Made by a program: the position numbers and the translations under genes
NCBI GenBank assembly: GCA_002786025.1
Contig: NHNW01000008.1
Span: 868,001 to 932,000 of the forward strand
Length of the DNA stretch: 64,000 nt
Source: Zasmidium citrigriseum
Lineage: Eukaryota; Ascomycota; Dothideomycetes; Mycosphaerellales; Mycosphaerellaceae
Reading direction: 5' to 3'
The notes under the pieces: generated by a model
The model's input: the letters and a program-made list of their open reading frames with translations, nothing else
Told to the model about the DNA's origin: nothing
Database searches by the model: none
Shown here: one piece after another, positions 55,556-64,000 of the stretch
How positions within the stretch are numbered: position 1 is the stretch's first letter
Layout of the letters: the number at the start of each line of letters is the position of its first letter

Positions 55556-55688
55556 ATGGGGAGAAACGCAGTCCGTACGCTTCAAATCGAAGTTCCGTCT
55601 TTGTACATAAATTCGAAAACGCTTGCTTCTGTTCTGTACACTCTACATCTATACCCCCCTTTCCCATCACCCCCTCTCATCCCTACTT

Positions 55689-57518
55689 CTATATAACACT
55701 CTCAACCCTCGCAAACCCCAACCTCCTCCTCGCACTCAAATAATACTCATACAACCTCAACTTGACCGCAACCTTAACATACGTAAAAGTCGCCAGACTG
55801 ACTCTCATCAAATTTCCTGGCCAAAGAACACTCCCCTTCACACTCTCCAATTGCTCCTCCCAAACGCAATGCGCCGCGTACCGTGCCAGAATTAAGAAAG
55901 ATCGCACGGGTCCGTGCGTCGTGTGCAGGTTCTCGTCCAGGGCGCGGGTGAGATCGTTGGTTTTCAGGATCAGGAGGATGACCCTTGGGACGCGACCGAG
56001 GAGGCCTACGAGTTTCTCGACGAGGTCTTGGCCTAGGGCTTGGGACATACTCCTCTTCTCCTCGTTGTTCCGCTCAGCGGTGATGGAGGTCGTCACAACC
56101 TGATAATCCCTCCCCGTAATCGCACTCGCGAAGATCGGAAACTCCTCATCCCCAATCCCCGCAATCTCATACGCATACTTCCTCATCTGCGGGATATCCG
56201 TATCGAGGACCGCGAGCCACATGTGTGCGTAGGCGCGGCGCAGGTGCAGGGGGATGTCGCGGTAGAGGCCGTGGTCGTAGAGGATGATGTCGAAGTTGCG
56301 GGGTTTGCGTTTCGAGGGGTTGAGGCGGATGGCCAGGTTGCCGCCGTGCGGGTCGCAGTGTAAAGGAGCTCCTTGCCCGAAGATCATCTCGTTGAACACC
56401 CGGGCGAGGGCGGCGGAGACTTCGTCGCGGGAGATGCCGTGGCTGTCGAGGAAGGCGAGGTCGTCTGGTCGGTGGCCGGTCAAGAACTCCATGACCAGAA
56501 TTCTTCGTTCTGCCCATTTCACCTCGGGGATTATGAGGGGTGTGTTGGGGATGTGGGAGAAGTACTCTTTCATCCGCATGGCATTCCGCCCTTCCTCCCT
56601 AAAATCCAACTCCTTCGGCAGCGAAACCTCCATCTCATCACTCAACCAAGTAAGATCATACTCCGGAAACCAATACCTCAGCGTTTTGAACGTAAACCTC
56701 GTCAACCACATATCCAGACTCGCCCACTCATCCAACGTAGGATGCTGCACCTTGACCGCAACCCTCTCCCCCGTGCTCTTCAGCGTCGCAATATGCACCT
56801 GCGCCAGACTCGCCGCCCCAATGGGCTCCGCCGCAAACTCCTCAAAATAATCCTCCAAACTCTTGCCCGTGTCCTTCTTCACCATCTCATCCACGCTCGA
56901 GAAGCTGCTCACAGGACACTGATCCTGCAGCGGGATAAACGTATCACACCACTCATTCGGCAGCAAGTAATTCAAACTGGTCAAGTGCTGTCCCAATTTA
57001 ATGAAAATACTCCCGTTCTTCTCCATCGCCCGTAGAGTCCTCTCTGCACACCTCTTATGCACTTTCGAAATCTCTTCTTGAAATCCTGGATCATCCCAAT
57101 CCTCGCGCTTGAGGATTTTGAGATAATCCCGAATGCAGAGGTAGAGACATATCCCCACGCGCCCGCATCGTTCAGTCGCAATGTATACGTGACGTGCTTG
57201 TTCACTGAAGGCCAAAGCCCCCATTCCCGTGACGAAGATTATTGTCGCGGCGATGGCGACTTTGCGCCGCTCGCGAGAAATTTTGATTTGGTCGCGCCAT
57301 GCTCTTTTGCTGGCTTGGGAGTACCATTGGTATTGTTTTGAGGAGAAGGGCGCGTGGGCGACTTCGTTACGGATTATTCGGGGCGTGAAGGCGGTGTTGT
57401 TCTGGAGGCATTGTCGACATATGAAGGAACTCCGGCTACCGAAGTTCGAAAGGGTCTGTCGGGAGAGGATTGCGGTCGGTGTCGCCTGGACGGTCCATGG
57501 CGAGAAGAGTGGTTTCAT
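55689..57518 (-). CDS. Mitochondrial ABC1/ADCK (UbiB) family atypical kinase
   Basis: A 609-residue intronless frame starting MKPLFSPWTVQATPTAILSR. The N-terminus is Arg/Ser-rich without acidic residues (mitochondrial presequence-like) and a hydrophobic helix lies near residues 88-107 (VAIAATIIFVTGMGALAFSE). Family motifs in order: FIKLGQHLTS (the KxGQ motif), EEFAAEPIGAASLAQVH (Ala-rich loop in place of a glycine-rich loop), VAVKVQHP (VAIK-type Lys), EVSLPKELDFREEG, HCDPHGGNLAIRL (catalytic HxDPHxxN) and ILYDHGLYR (metal-binding D-H-G variant of DFG). The branch resembling yeast Mcp2 and human ADCK1/5 fits best; Coq8 is less likely. Likely at the inner membrane, role in lipid homeostasis by family knowledge. 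Confidence 0.9.
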   Translation of the reverse strand: MKPLFSPWTVQATPTAILSRQTLSNFGSRSSFICRQCLQNNTAFTPRIIRNEVAHAPFSSKQYQWYSQASKRAWRDQIKISRERRKVAIAATIIFVTGMGALAFSEQARHVYIATERCGRVGICLYLCIRDYLKILKREDWDDPGFQEEISKVHKRCAERTLRAMEKNGSIFIKLGQHLTSLNYLLPNEWCDTFIPLQDQCPVSSFSSVDEMVKKDTGKSLEDYFEEFAAEPIGAASLAQVHIATLKSTGERVAVKVQHPTLDEWASLDMWLTRFTFKTLRYWFPEYDLTWLSDEMEVSLPKELDFREEGRNAMRMKEYFSHIPNTPLIIPEVKWAERRILVMEFLTGHRPDDLAFLDSHGISRDEVSAALARVFNEMIFGQGAPLHCDPHGGNLAIRLNPSKRKPRNFDIILYDHGLYRDIPLHLRRAYAHMWLAVLDTDIPQMRKYAYEIAGIGDEEFPIFASAITGRDYQVVTTSITAERNNEEKRSMSQALGQDLVEKLVGLLGRVPRVILLILKTNDLTRALDENLHTTHGPVRSFLILARYAAHCVWEEQLESVKGSVLWPGNLMRVSLATFTYVKVAVKLRLYEYYLSARRRLGFARVESVI

Positions 57519-57957
57519 CGCATCGTATTGGGCTTCGCGACAGTGTCAATGGAATCGGGGCGAATGTGAGTGAACGGTCAACGAAAAACAAAGATCACAC
57601 GAGACTCGGGAGTTGGGACAGATTTTGGGGAGGATCGATGCCGTCACTTGACTAGCGCCGTCCTCGGCTCGGATCCAATTTGATCTGCGCAGGGGCACGT
57701 GCTTGAAGATGAAGATATCGAGAGAAGTGTCTGTGATTGTGGTATTACAGAAATAAGTCCGAGCCACTTGCTCGCCCTCTCATTGAGCTTTCGTGGTCGA
57801 TGTCGTGGGCACGTGAAAACCTCAGGATCCCGCCCTTTGCTCGCCCTTAACTCCAACGCTAACTTTCAAAAGCACTCATGTGGCCACAAGGAATCATGTT
57901 CTTGCTGCCCAAATCCACGATGCTGCATCAACACCGATCAAAAAGGCGAGGGTCTCT
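57519..57957. other. Intergenic region, nothing recognised
   Basis: 439 bp between two minus-strand genes: promoter of the kinase-like gene and 3' UTR of UBC9. No motif recognised. Confidence 0.45.
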
Positions 57958-58591
57958 CTAAGGCGCCGGATTGTCCTTGACGACCTGCTTAACCTTCCTC
58001 TCGTACGCCTGCTTGTCCTTCTTGTATAGGTTATATGCATCGGCCTGTGCAGGCGAGTCCATGTTGACTTCATCGAGAAGCATTTGGATGCCGAGGAGGA
58101 TCTCCTTGATGGTGATAGCTGGCTTCCAACCTTCCTCCTCATTCAAGATGCTGAGACAGACGGTGCCGGATGGATAGACGTTTGGGTGGAAGAGTGGTGG
58201 GACGAATTTGCCTGCGAGTAGTCAGTACTTGCATGTTGAGATATCGCGTCGGTGGTCGTACACTTCGGAGGCTTGGTTGGGTACTCTGTACAGTAGTCAG
58301 CGTCTTGTTCAGATAGGAGCCATTGGCGCATTGCTTACCGTCGGGGAAGGTGACCTCGAGCTTGAACAGACCTCCCTCCCAGATGGTCCTGTCTCTGCCT
58401 GGTATGGAGCAATCCCACTTCTTGAGATCGAGCGCGCCTTGAGGGGTCTTCATGGGTCGTGCGACGAAGCCGAAGGGGTGATCTCTCCTGTGGATGCCGG
58501 TGGTTGTCAGTCACTGCTCGTATTGCGGGTATGGACAGTCTTACCTCCATTGCTTGCGCTCCTCTTGGAGGCGCTGCGTCGTGAGCGACAT
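57958..58591 (-). CDS. ubc9: SUMO-conjugating enzyme UBC9
   Basis: Four exons, 58591-58545, 58487-58339, 58285-58262 and 58211-57958, join in frame to 157 residues. The third exon is only 24 bp; introns are 50-57 bp with canonical ends. The start [20 protein letters not shown], then FGFVARP, is the Ubc9-specific N-terminus that binds SUMO and E1. [13 protein letters not shown] and [16 protein letters not shown] follow, with the active-site Cys at residue 92. Next comes [19 protein letters not shown] and a final helical tail ([16 protein letters not shown]). Known role: sole E2 for SUMO conjugation, nuclear. The microexon is a trap for automated annotation, and all four exons are required for the fold. 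Confidence 0.96.
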
Positions 58592-59107
58592 GTTCGGCGC
58601 TGTGAGCGACTGTCGTGGATGGATGGATGTGGGTTGATTGTGGTTGTCGGTTGTCGGAAGTTTGGTGCAAAGGAGAGGGTGCAGTCGCCGGCGTTCGCAA
58701 AGCTTTATAGTCGCGTGACCCGCGGCAGGCGCAAACAGGCAAGAACGTGCTTTAAGTGAAGGGCAGGAACGAGGAAGTCACAGCACGAAAGGCTTCACTT
58801 CACGGCCGTTCGTGTGCCACTCAGGCATATCCCTGCGCGTGCACGCGATTGGTTGGCCTTATCGATACGTATCCGGCGCGCCGGTAAGGCATCTGATCTG
58901 ATGGCGCCCTGCCGAGGACTTGACAGGCGAGATTACTCGACCACCACCGAGCCCATTTCACTCACCTCACTCCCGACTGCCCGCGTCTATCACATGCTGA
59001 TCGCCGTCATATGAGTCGCTGATCACGAGTCGAAGCCGAACAATCAACCCTTTAAAGCAAACTCATCACTCTGCGTCTGCATCCTACCCCGCCTACACAT
59101 CATCGCC
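58592..59107. promoter_or_regulatory. Divergent promoter region between UBC9 and PEX19
   Basis: 516 bp between divergent starts. Promoter content is inferred from orientation. No specific site recognised. Confidence 0.35.
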
Positions 59108-60150
59108 ATGGCCGAGAAAGTCCCTGCGAAGATAGACCCCGAAACAGCTCCGGATCCAGAAGAAGACGACCTAGATGACCTGGACGATGTTCTCGACAAA
59201 TTCCAATCAACCTCAATATCCGACAAGTCCAAAGCAGCACCAGCATCCACAGCCCCAACAGCCTCAGGACCCGGTAGACCGACCACAAGCAACGATGCCA
59301 CGCAACCACCCACAGACGCAGGTCAAGAAGACTTCGCCCAACAACTCCAAGCCGGCATGTCCTCCTTAATCTCAGAACTCGACTCCAACCCCGAAATGCA
59401 AGCCGAATTCGAAAAGATGATGGAGCAATTAATCGCCGCCGGAGCCGCAGGAACAAACCAAGAAGCCGGCGAACATCTCAAACAAGCCGCCGAAGCAGTA
59501 CCCAAAGCCCCCGCGACAGACGAGAGCAGCAAACCAAAATCCACACCAGCAAGCAGTAGTAGTAAGAAAGGAAATGCAGGAGGCGACGACTTCCAAGACA
59601 CAATCCGCCGCACCATGCAGCGCATGCAAGCCTCCGACACAGGCGCAACCCAAGCCTCCACCGCTCCCCAATCCGAAGAAGACATGCTGGCGCAAATGAT
59701 GAAAGAGTTGACCGAAGGCGGCGGCGGAATGGGCGGAGGAGAAGATTTCAACGCGATGCTCATGAATATGATGGCGCATTTGACGAATAAAGAGATTTTG
59801 TACGAGCCGATGAAGGAGTTGAGTGATAAGTTTCCGGAGTGGTTGGAGAAGAATCGGGAGGCGACGCCCAAGGAGGATTTGGAGAGGTATGAGCGGCAGA
59901 GGAAGTTGGTTGGGGAGATTGTGGCGAGGTTTGAGAGGAAGGGGTATAGTGATGATAATGAGGAGGATCGGGAGTATATTGTTGAGAGGATGCAGCAGGT
60001 GAGTCTAAGACAGAACAGGAGGAAGTTCAATGCTGACTTACGGCTTTACAGATGCAATCCGAAGGCTCGCCACCATCCGATCTCGTTGGAGACATGAGCG
60101 CCGCTCAAGAAGCTCTTGACGGAATGGAATCAGGCTGCCCGACACAATGA
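59108..60150 (+). CDS. pex19: Peroxisomal membrane protein import receptor PEX19
   Basis: Exon 1 is 59108-59998, a 53 bp intron (GTGAGT, GCTGAC branch, ACAG) spans 59999-60051, and exon 2 is 60052-60150, giving 329 residues. The acidic N-terminus EEDDLDDLDDVLDKFQ binds Pex3 in the family. A helical middle with GMSSLISELDSNPEMQAEFEKM and DDFQDTIRRTMQRMQ follows. The C-terminal domain includes ILYEPMKELSDKFPEWL, which binds membrane-protein targeting signals. The second exon ends ESGCPTQ, a CaaX-type farnesylation box as in other Pex19 proteins, which confirms the splice. Read without splicing, the frame would by chance end at the same length but lose the CaaX. It shuttles between cytosol and peroxisome. 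Confidence 0.95.
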
Positions 60151-60366
60151 TTGACCCATGGAGGCAGAATTGGATTTTTGAATTGCACAAAGTCTGATCA
60201 TCGTGCTTGTCTGTACATCTGTGATACCCACTCGAGGCAGGACATCCGTAGCCTCCCATCTTCCAATACGAACAGAAAATATCACTCCCGTTCATCATCA
60301 TCCCACAATTGAAAATTCCGCCAACGCCGCGCTAAAGTCATGCAATAAAAGTCGTAATCATGCCCT

Positions 60367-61059
60367 TCAACTCATGTCCATCTCCTCGCCCTCACCCATC
60401 GCTTGCGATGACGGCAGCGCATTCTCCTGACTGAGCAAAACCTCACTAAACAGCTCATCATAATCCGCCCCATCGCTCCACAACTCCCCACTCTCCATCT
60501 TCTCATCACCGTCCTCTGGCATAAACTCCAAAAGCGCCCTCATCTCCGCCTCCTCATCCCTCACAAACTCATCCACCTGCATGCCCTGATCCCACCCGGG
60601 CAATTCTGACTCCTCTTCCTCCTCCTCAGCACTCGGACTCGGCGCATTCCTCGCCAACTCCTCGAATTCTTCTCTCCTCTTCCGCATGAATTCCAACCGC
60701 TGGATATCTTCTCCTCGACTCTCGTATCGAGCGTCTTCGCGGTTGGTTTGGACTTTGCGGAGGAAGGCTTGGCGGCGGCGATCTCTTGATTCGGGGGCTG
60801 GGGCGCGTTTGATGTGTCTTTGCGAGAACGGTATGTGCTTGTTCGCAGAACTTGTCGTGTTGGTGGCAGGTAGTGGTGATCTGTCGAACACGCTTGTCGC
60901 ATTCTCAGTGGATAGCGATGATCTGTCGAAGGCGAAGGCCGGTTTCTCGTTGTTCATCGCACGCGTCGGGCCATGTATGTTGGCGCTGCGTGGCGAGAGC
61001 GGTGAGGGTACTGGTGGGAGGAAGGCGTGTGGGCTGGATGAGGGGGTGAAGGCCAGCAT
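60367..61059 (-). CDS. Hypothetical acidic nuclear-type protein
   Basis: A 230-residue intronless frame starting MLAFTPSSSPHAFLPPVPSP. The N-terminal 75 residues are Ser/Pro/Thr-rich. A basic helical block in the middle (KRAPAPESRDRRRQAFLRKV, then EDIQRLEFMRKRREEFEEL) is the most conserved-looking part and resembles the charged helix of fungal nuclear proteins with unclear function. The C-terminus is strongly acidic (EEEEEESELPGWDQGM, MPEDGDEKMESGELWSDGADYDELF) and could be an activation-type region. No domain name is certain. Convergent with PEX19, 216 bp apart. Confidence 0.65.
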   Translation of the reverse strand: MLAFTPSSSPHAFLPPVPSPLSPRSANIHGPTRAMNNEKPAFAFDRSSLSTENATSVFDRSPLPATNTTSSANKHIPFSQRHIKRAPAPESRDRRRQAFLRKVQTNREDARYESRGEDIQRLEFMRKRREEFEELARNAPSPSAEEEEEESELPGWDQGMQVDEFVRDEEAEMRALLEFMPEDGDEKMESGELWSDGADYDELFSEVLLSQENALPSSQAMGEGEEMDMS

Positions 61060-61662
61060 GGCGGAGAGATGTCCGTGGTTGTTTGGTTCAAAGAGACGAG
61101 CATGACGCGCTTGAACTTGAGGATGAGGTCGACGCGCCGGCGTTCGGGACGCTTGAGCCGAAAGCGAAAGTTTAAATTCGACTTCATGTGCTGAGCTGCG
61201 GAAGTTGCCATCAACTCTTCATGATCAGAGGAATGTTTGAAGAGCGGGAGACTCTTCTGCAACGCCCATAGATACTTGCCCTTTCTCACATCTCGGGCAC
61301 TTTTTTGTTCAAAACTCGACACGAGTCCACAAGTCTCAATTTCAAGGTTCAGTCTCATGTTCTTTCCTTCGCATTCATGCCATTGCATGCCTGAATGTTT
61401 TTCTTACAGCATTGCAGAAAGTATCCATGCATTTTCGCATGCCAGAAGCGGAGGAGTATGCTCGACTATGGACCTCTTGCTCTATTGCATGTCCCTCTTC
61501 CACCGCCTCCCCTATCCATATATGCCCCAACTTGACCCAATGTCTATGCTATCTGCACCAGCAATCGGCAATCGAACCACAAGCAAAAGTCTTCCAGTCA
61601 AACACCACACGCACTTGCTCAAATCTAGACAACCTCCTACACAAACACCCCTCTAGCACGAC
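61060..61662. other. Intergenic region between divergent genes
   Basis: 603 bp upstream of both the acidic protein gene and the first microgene. No motif or coding signal beyond short chance frames. Confidence 0.45.
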
Positions 61663-61791
61663 ATGAACTCCTTTAGCACCGGCTACGGCTGCGCAAACTG
61701 GCGCTACGGCTGCAGAGGTTGGGTCTCCAGGTTTGGAGAGTACTGCGGAGCTTGTCGAGCCCGCATGGGGTATGCTCAGATCCGTCGTTGA
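61663..61791 (+). CDS. Cys-motif microprotein 1
   Basis: A 42-residue frame starting MNSFSTGYGCANWRYGCRGW. Four Cys at residues 10, 17, 28 and 31 have the spacing C-x6-C-x10-C-x2-C. It shares with microproteins at 62896 and 63504 the order GxxC-[AN]-N-[WY], GC-x-G-x-V-S, then C-G-x-C followed by a basic tail. No signal peptide. The pattern could be a small zinc knuckle or a disulphide-linked peptide; Gly/Trp/Arg content favours a compact nucleic-acid- or zinc-binding fold, but this is a guess. Too short for normal gene calling; the support is the sharing of the pattern among three neighbouring frames. Confidence 0.6.
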   Translation: MNSFSTGYGCANWRYGCRGWVSRFGEYCGACRARMGYAQIRR

Positions 61792-62121
61792 TGGCGCACT
61801 TTCACAAGGCGTTCAGGATCAGCCACGATTGTTAGCTGCGACGATTGATGTTTGAATGCAGGCTACTTGTACCTTTTGCCCTCTTCCTGTCCATTCACTA
61901 TCTCCTGTCTGAGCCTTGATGCCAAATCGATTCCTTTACAAACCACTCCATCTCTTCACTGTAGCTCTATCCTCATTCACGAACGTACCACTGTCAATAT
62001 AAGAACTTCTTGCACTTTACGCCTTGCATTTCTCCCTCTTTCGCACCTCATCAAATCTTCTGCTACCTTACACATCTTCAGCCACCCCAACGCAACACAC
62101 CAATAACATACCTTCGCTATC
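61792..62121. other. Intergenic region between microgenes
   Basis: 330 bp, pyrimidine-rich in the last 150 bp as in fungal leaders. Nothing else recognised. Confidence 0.4.
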
Positions 62122-62367
62122 ATGGATAACTCACGCGGCGCATACGACACAACCGGGTAAGCTTCTGCGACCCGTCCACCTAACGCCGCCGCATACTAAT
62201 GTTGGAACAGATCACCCAAGCCCAAGCCCCCAAAGAGCACCTCACGCGGCGTTTACGACACCACTGGGTAAGCTGCTGTACCATTCTGGCTAACTCCAGC
62301 CGCCGACTAATATCCGCCCAGGATTGTCAAGCCCAAGCCAAGGCCAACAAGGCCATGGGAATTGTAG
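62122..62367 (+). CDS. Three-exon microgene made by exon-intron duplication
   Basis: Exons 62122-62156, 62211-62267 and 62322-62367 join in frame to 45 residues (MDNSRGAYDTTG opening, then two KPKP-rich segments). Both introns are 54 bp, both phase 2, both start GTAAGCT and end with an ACTAAT branch box about 9-13 bp before CAG. The peptide contains two copies of SRG[AV]YDTTG followed by a Lys/Pro-rich part. Without splicing the frame stops at the first intron in each unit, so the perfect phase match argues that it is a real spliced gene. Function unknown; no signal peptide. The YDTTG repeat is not one I can tie to a family. Confidence 0.6.
62131..62345 (+). repeat. 111 bp tandem duplication spanning exon, intron and acceptor
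   Basis: Unit 1 (62131-62241) and unit 2 (from 62242 to about 62345) align without length change: TCACGCGGCG...TACGACAC-ACC/ACT-GG-GTAAGCT in both, and the following exon starts (CAAGCCCAAGCC) lie at the same offset of 80 bp. Exon bases are better conserved than intron bases, except at donor and branch boxes. This explains the gene's two equal introns. Confidence 0.75.
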
Positions 62368-62895
62368 ACTTCGTTGGTTGAGGAGTCGGGTTTGTAGATT
62401 GAAGGGCTTTGGTCAATGGCTATGCGCTGTTGATAGTCTTCTACTGTGCAAATAGGAATTGGGTCTTGCTCAATTGAATTCCGTCGAGTTCTTCGGTGTT
62501 GTTGTGAAGTGTTCTTGATGCACACCGTACCTCTCGTCTCTGTTTCTTCTCGGTTGCGGGGATGCAATGATTTTTAGTATCTTTGAATGCAGATTATTTT
62601 CGTTTTGCGTATGCATTTACCTCCTTTCTCTTTGGGCAGTATTGTCTTTCTTTTGGAGCCGACGAATTCCTCACAGTCTCCTTGTTGCTACTTCTCTTCA
62701 CTGCAGCAAAAGTCCTGCCTGCATCTCTTCACAACACCCTCTGTCTTCACCATCCCTCCCACATCATTCACCGCTCACTCTGACCTCCTATAAAAGCCTG
62801 ACCCATTTCACGCCCATTTCCTACACCTCACCAAGCTCAGTGATCCCCTTCAACATCCGACCAAGCTTTTACCCTTCCACTTCAACGCACCAACG
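62368..62895. other. Intergenic region between microgenes
   Basis: 528 bp without a supported gene. The last 200 bp are pyrimidine-rich with CACTTCAACGCACC just before the next ATG, typical of a leader. Nothing else recognised. Confidence 0.4.
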
Positions 62896-63006
62896 ATGTA
62901 CTCCTACATGAGCGGCGGCTTCGCCTGCGCCAACTGGGACACCGGCTGCAAGGGCATCGTCTCGCGGGATGGCGACTTTTGTGGGAATTGTAGGCTGAGG
63001 CGTTGA
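62896..63006 (+). CDS. Cys-motif microprotein 2
   Basis: A 36-residue frame starting MYSYMSGGFACANWDTGCKG. Cys at residues 11, 18, 29 and 32 give exactly the spacing of microprotein 1 (C-x6-C-x10-C-x2-C). The segment IVSRDGDFCGNCRLRR corresponds to WVSRFGEYCGACRAR there. A plausible leader precedes it (pyrimidine-rich then CAACG-ATG). Charged and basic at the end. No homologue is known to me. Confidence rests on the shared pattern and context. Confidence 0.62.
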   Translation: MYSYMSGGFACANWDTGCKGIVSRDGDFCGNCRLRR

Positions 63007-63503
63007 GAGAGTCGATATCGTTATCGAGGTTGTTTGAGTCGTTGTGCTTTGTGATATTGATAGTTCTGTACTTTGCAAGTGTTGATTGATCCTTTGCTCG
63101 GTTAGCACTCCCGCTGAGTCGTCGGTGGTTGTTGAGTAGGAGCGTGAGTCTTGAAAATGGTGTCCTTGATCTCGTTGCTAAATGGTCTATCGTCTAGGTG
63201 TTCTTGTCGCAGTGTTGACGAGGGCATTGGGTCGTCAACTTCCCTCCAACATTCCAGACATCGTTCACAGCTTCATTTACCACACACTCTCCAGGGACCG
63301 GTTTCTCCCTTTTCTCGGCTTAAATGTCGTCAAGATAGTTTCAACCGACCATAACATATTCACAATGCCTTGCTCCCAGCATAAAGGCGCTCCATGCTAA
63401 GGTTGACCCCTGATCCTCCATACCTCAACACTACCTCCCAGTTCCGCAAATCGATCAATCCACAGCCCCACTCGTTGAAAATTCCAACATTCAATCAACC
63501 ATC
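63007..63503. other. Intergenic region with a possible 11-codon frame
   Basis: 497 bp. An 11-residue ATG frame at 63365-63400 (MPCSQHKGAPC) lies about 100 bp upstream of the next microgene and could be an upstream ORF of its transcript, or chance. No other signal. Confidence 0.4.
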
Positions 63504-63605
63504 ATGGCCGGTGGCTATCGTTGCAACAACTACTTCGCCACGGGCTGCGTTGGCTGTGTTTCGCAGCCTGGAGGGCTTTGTGGGAATTGTGCTCCTCGAT
63601 GGTGA
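63504..63605 (+). CDS. Cys-motif microprotein 3
   Basis: A 33-residue frame starting MAGGYRCNNYFATGCVGC. Cys at residues 7, 15, 26 and 29 follow the same layout with one extra residue in the first loop (C-x7-C-x10-C-x2-C), and there is an additional Cys at 18. The order GC-x-G-x-V-S, GG-x-CGNC and a basic end (APRW) matches the other two. The ATG has an A at -3 (CAATCAACCATCATGG). No signal peptide or membrane segment. Confidence 0.6.
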   Translation: MAGGYRCNNYFATGCVGCVSQPGGLCGNCAPRW

Positions 63606-64000
63606 GAGATGGGAAGGTCTTGCGATTTCGGCCCAAACGATTTCGATCGGTGGCTGTCGTGTCCTAAGGGCACGTCCTGAGTTTAGAGTGTGCTGTACTT
63701 GAATCGAATTCTGTTAGCCCACCCTTGCTTCTCACTCCCTTTCCGCCAGCGTCTCAAACCCCGAAGCCTCCTTGACTGTAAAGTCCAATCTCTTCAGTGC
63801 CCATACACGAACCACCCAAACGATCAACTCTTGACTTAAAGTCGTGTTCACGGCCTCTTTCCCAGAATTGTTTTCCTTGAAGACAAGCACTTACACTTTC
63901 CAAATTTTCGCCTCCTTAGAAGGAAGTTGTCTTCACAGCCGACAAACCTCTTTCCTTACGCCCTCTTCACCAACACCCCAACCCCTGAACATCTTTTCAC
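63606..64000. other. Right-end region, nothing recognised
   Basis: 395 bp to the window edge. The last 100 bp are pyrimidine-rich (CCTCTTCACCAACACCCCAACCCC), suggesting the leader of a plus-strand gene that begins outside the window. Confidence 0.4.

Noticed and set aside
62157..62321. Introner-like elements as explanation of the two similar 54 bp introns
   Set aside because: The similarity extends through the flanking exons at a constant 111 bp offset, so a tandem duplication explains it more simply.

Overview
The window looks like a nuclear contig of a filamentous ascomycete (Pezizomycotina; by inference a Dothideomycete, perhaps Mycosphaerellales). Reasons: compact genes on both strands; 45-75 bp introns with GTRNGT donors, CTRAC or CTGAC branch points and YAG acceptors; eukaryotic housekeeping genes; and a fungal class II hydrophobin signature. 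Neither the species nor any expression can be read from the sequence. Splice models were built by hand, by keeping frame across candidate introns and by matching remembered family motifs.

Left part (1-26 kb): a partial mitochondrial ribosomal protein bL32m gene; a tandem pair of unknown paralogues; a three-module class II hydrophobin gene with a stop in its first module; NatA catalytic subunit NAA10; a coiled-coil gene interrupted by one in-frame TAA; a 610-residue coiled-coil protein; a degenerate MDR-like protein; a conserved fungal Ser-rich protein; a branched-chain aminotransferase; an Alba-fold RNase P/MRP subunit; an Ahc1-like zinc-motif protein; a multi-pass membrane protein; an F-box protein; and three poorly characterised genes.

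Middle part (26-53 kb): the exosome helicase MTR4; a fungal transcription-factor-like gene in three exons; guanylate kinase; a divergent Hsp70-like ATPase; an unknown coiled-coil protein; then an accessory stretch (41-51 kb). That stretch holds two HSL-type alpha/beta hydrolases, one of them frameshifted at its oxyanion motif, four small Arg-rich orphan genes including a tandem paralogue pair, a Ski8-type WD40 protein and an NAD-dependent epimerase-like protein.

Right part (52-64 kb): a dense housekeeping run of GINS subunit PSF2, ALG10 glucosyltransferase, a mitochondrial ABC1/ADCK kinase-like protein, SUMO E2 UBC9, peroxin PEX19 and an acidic unknown protein. It is followed by about 2.5 kb carrying four microgenes on the plus strand. 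Three encode 33-42 residue proteins sharing a C-x6/7-C-x10-C-x2-C pattern. The fourth is a 45-residue gene built by an exact-length 111 bp exon-intron duplication. I consider the microgene cluster, the broken three-module hydrophobin and the frameshifted hydrolase the most informative unusual features. No transposon, rRNA, convincing tRNA or secondary-metabolite cluster was found.
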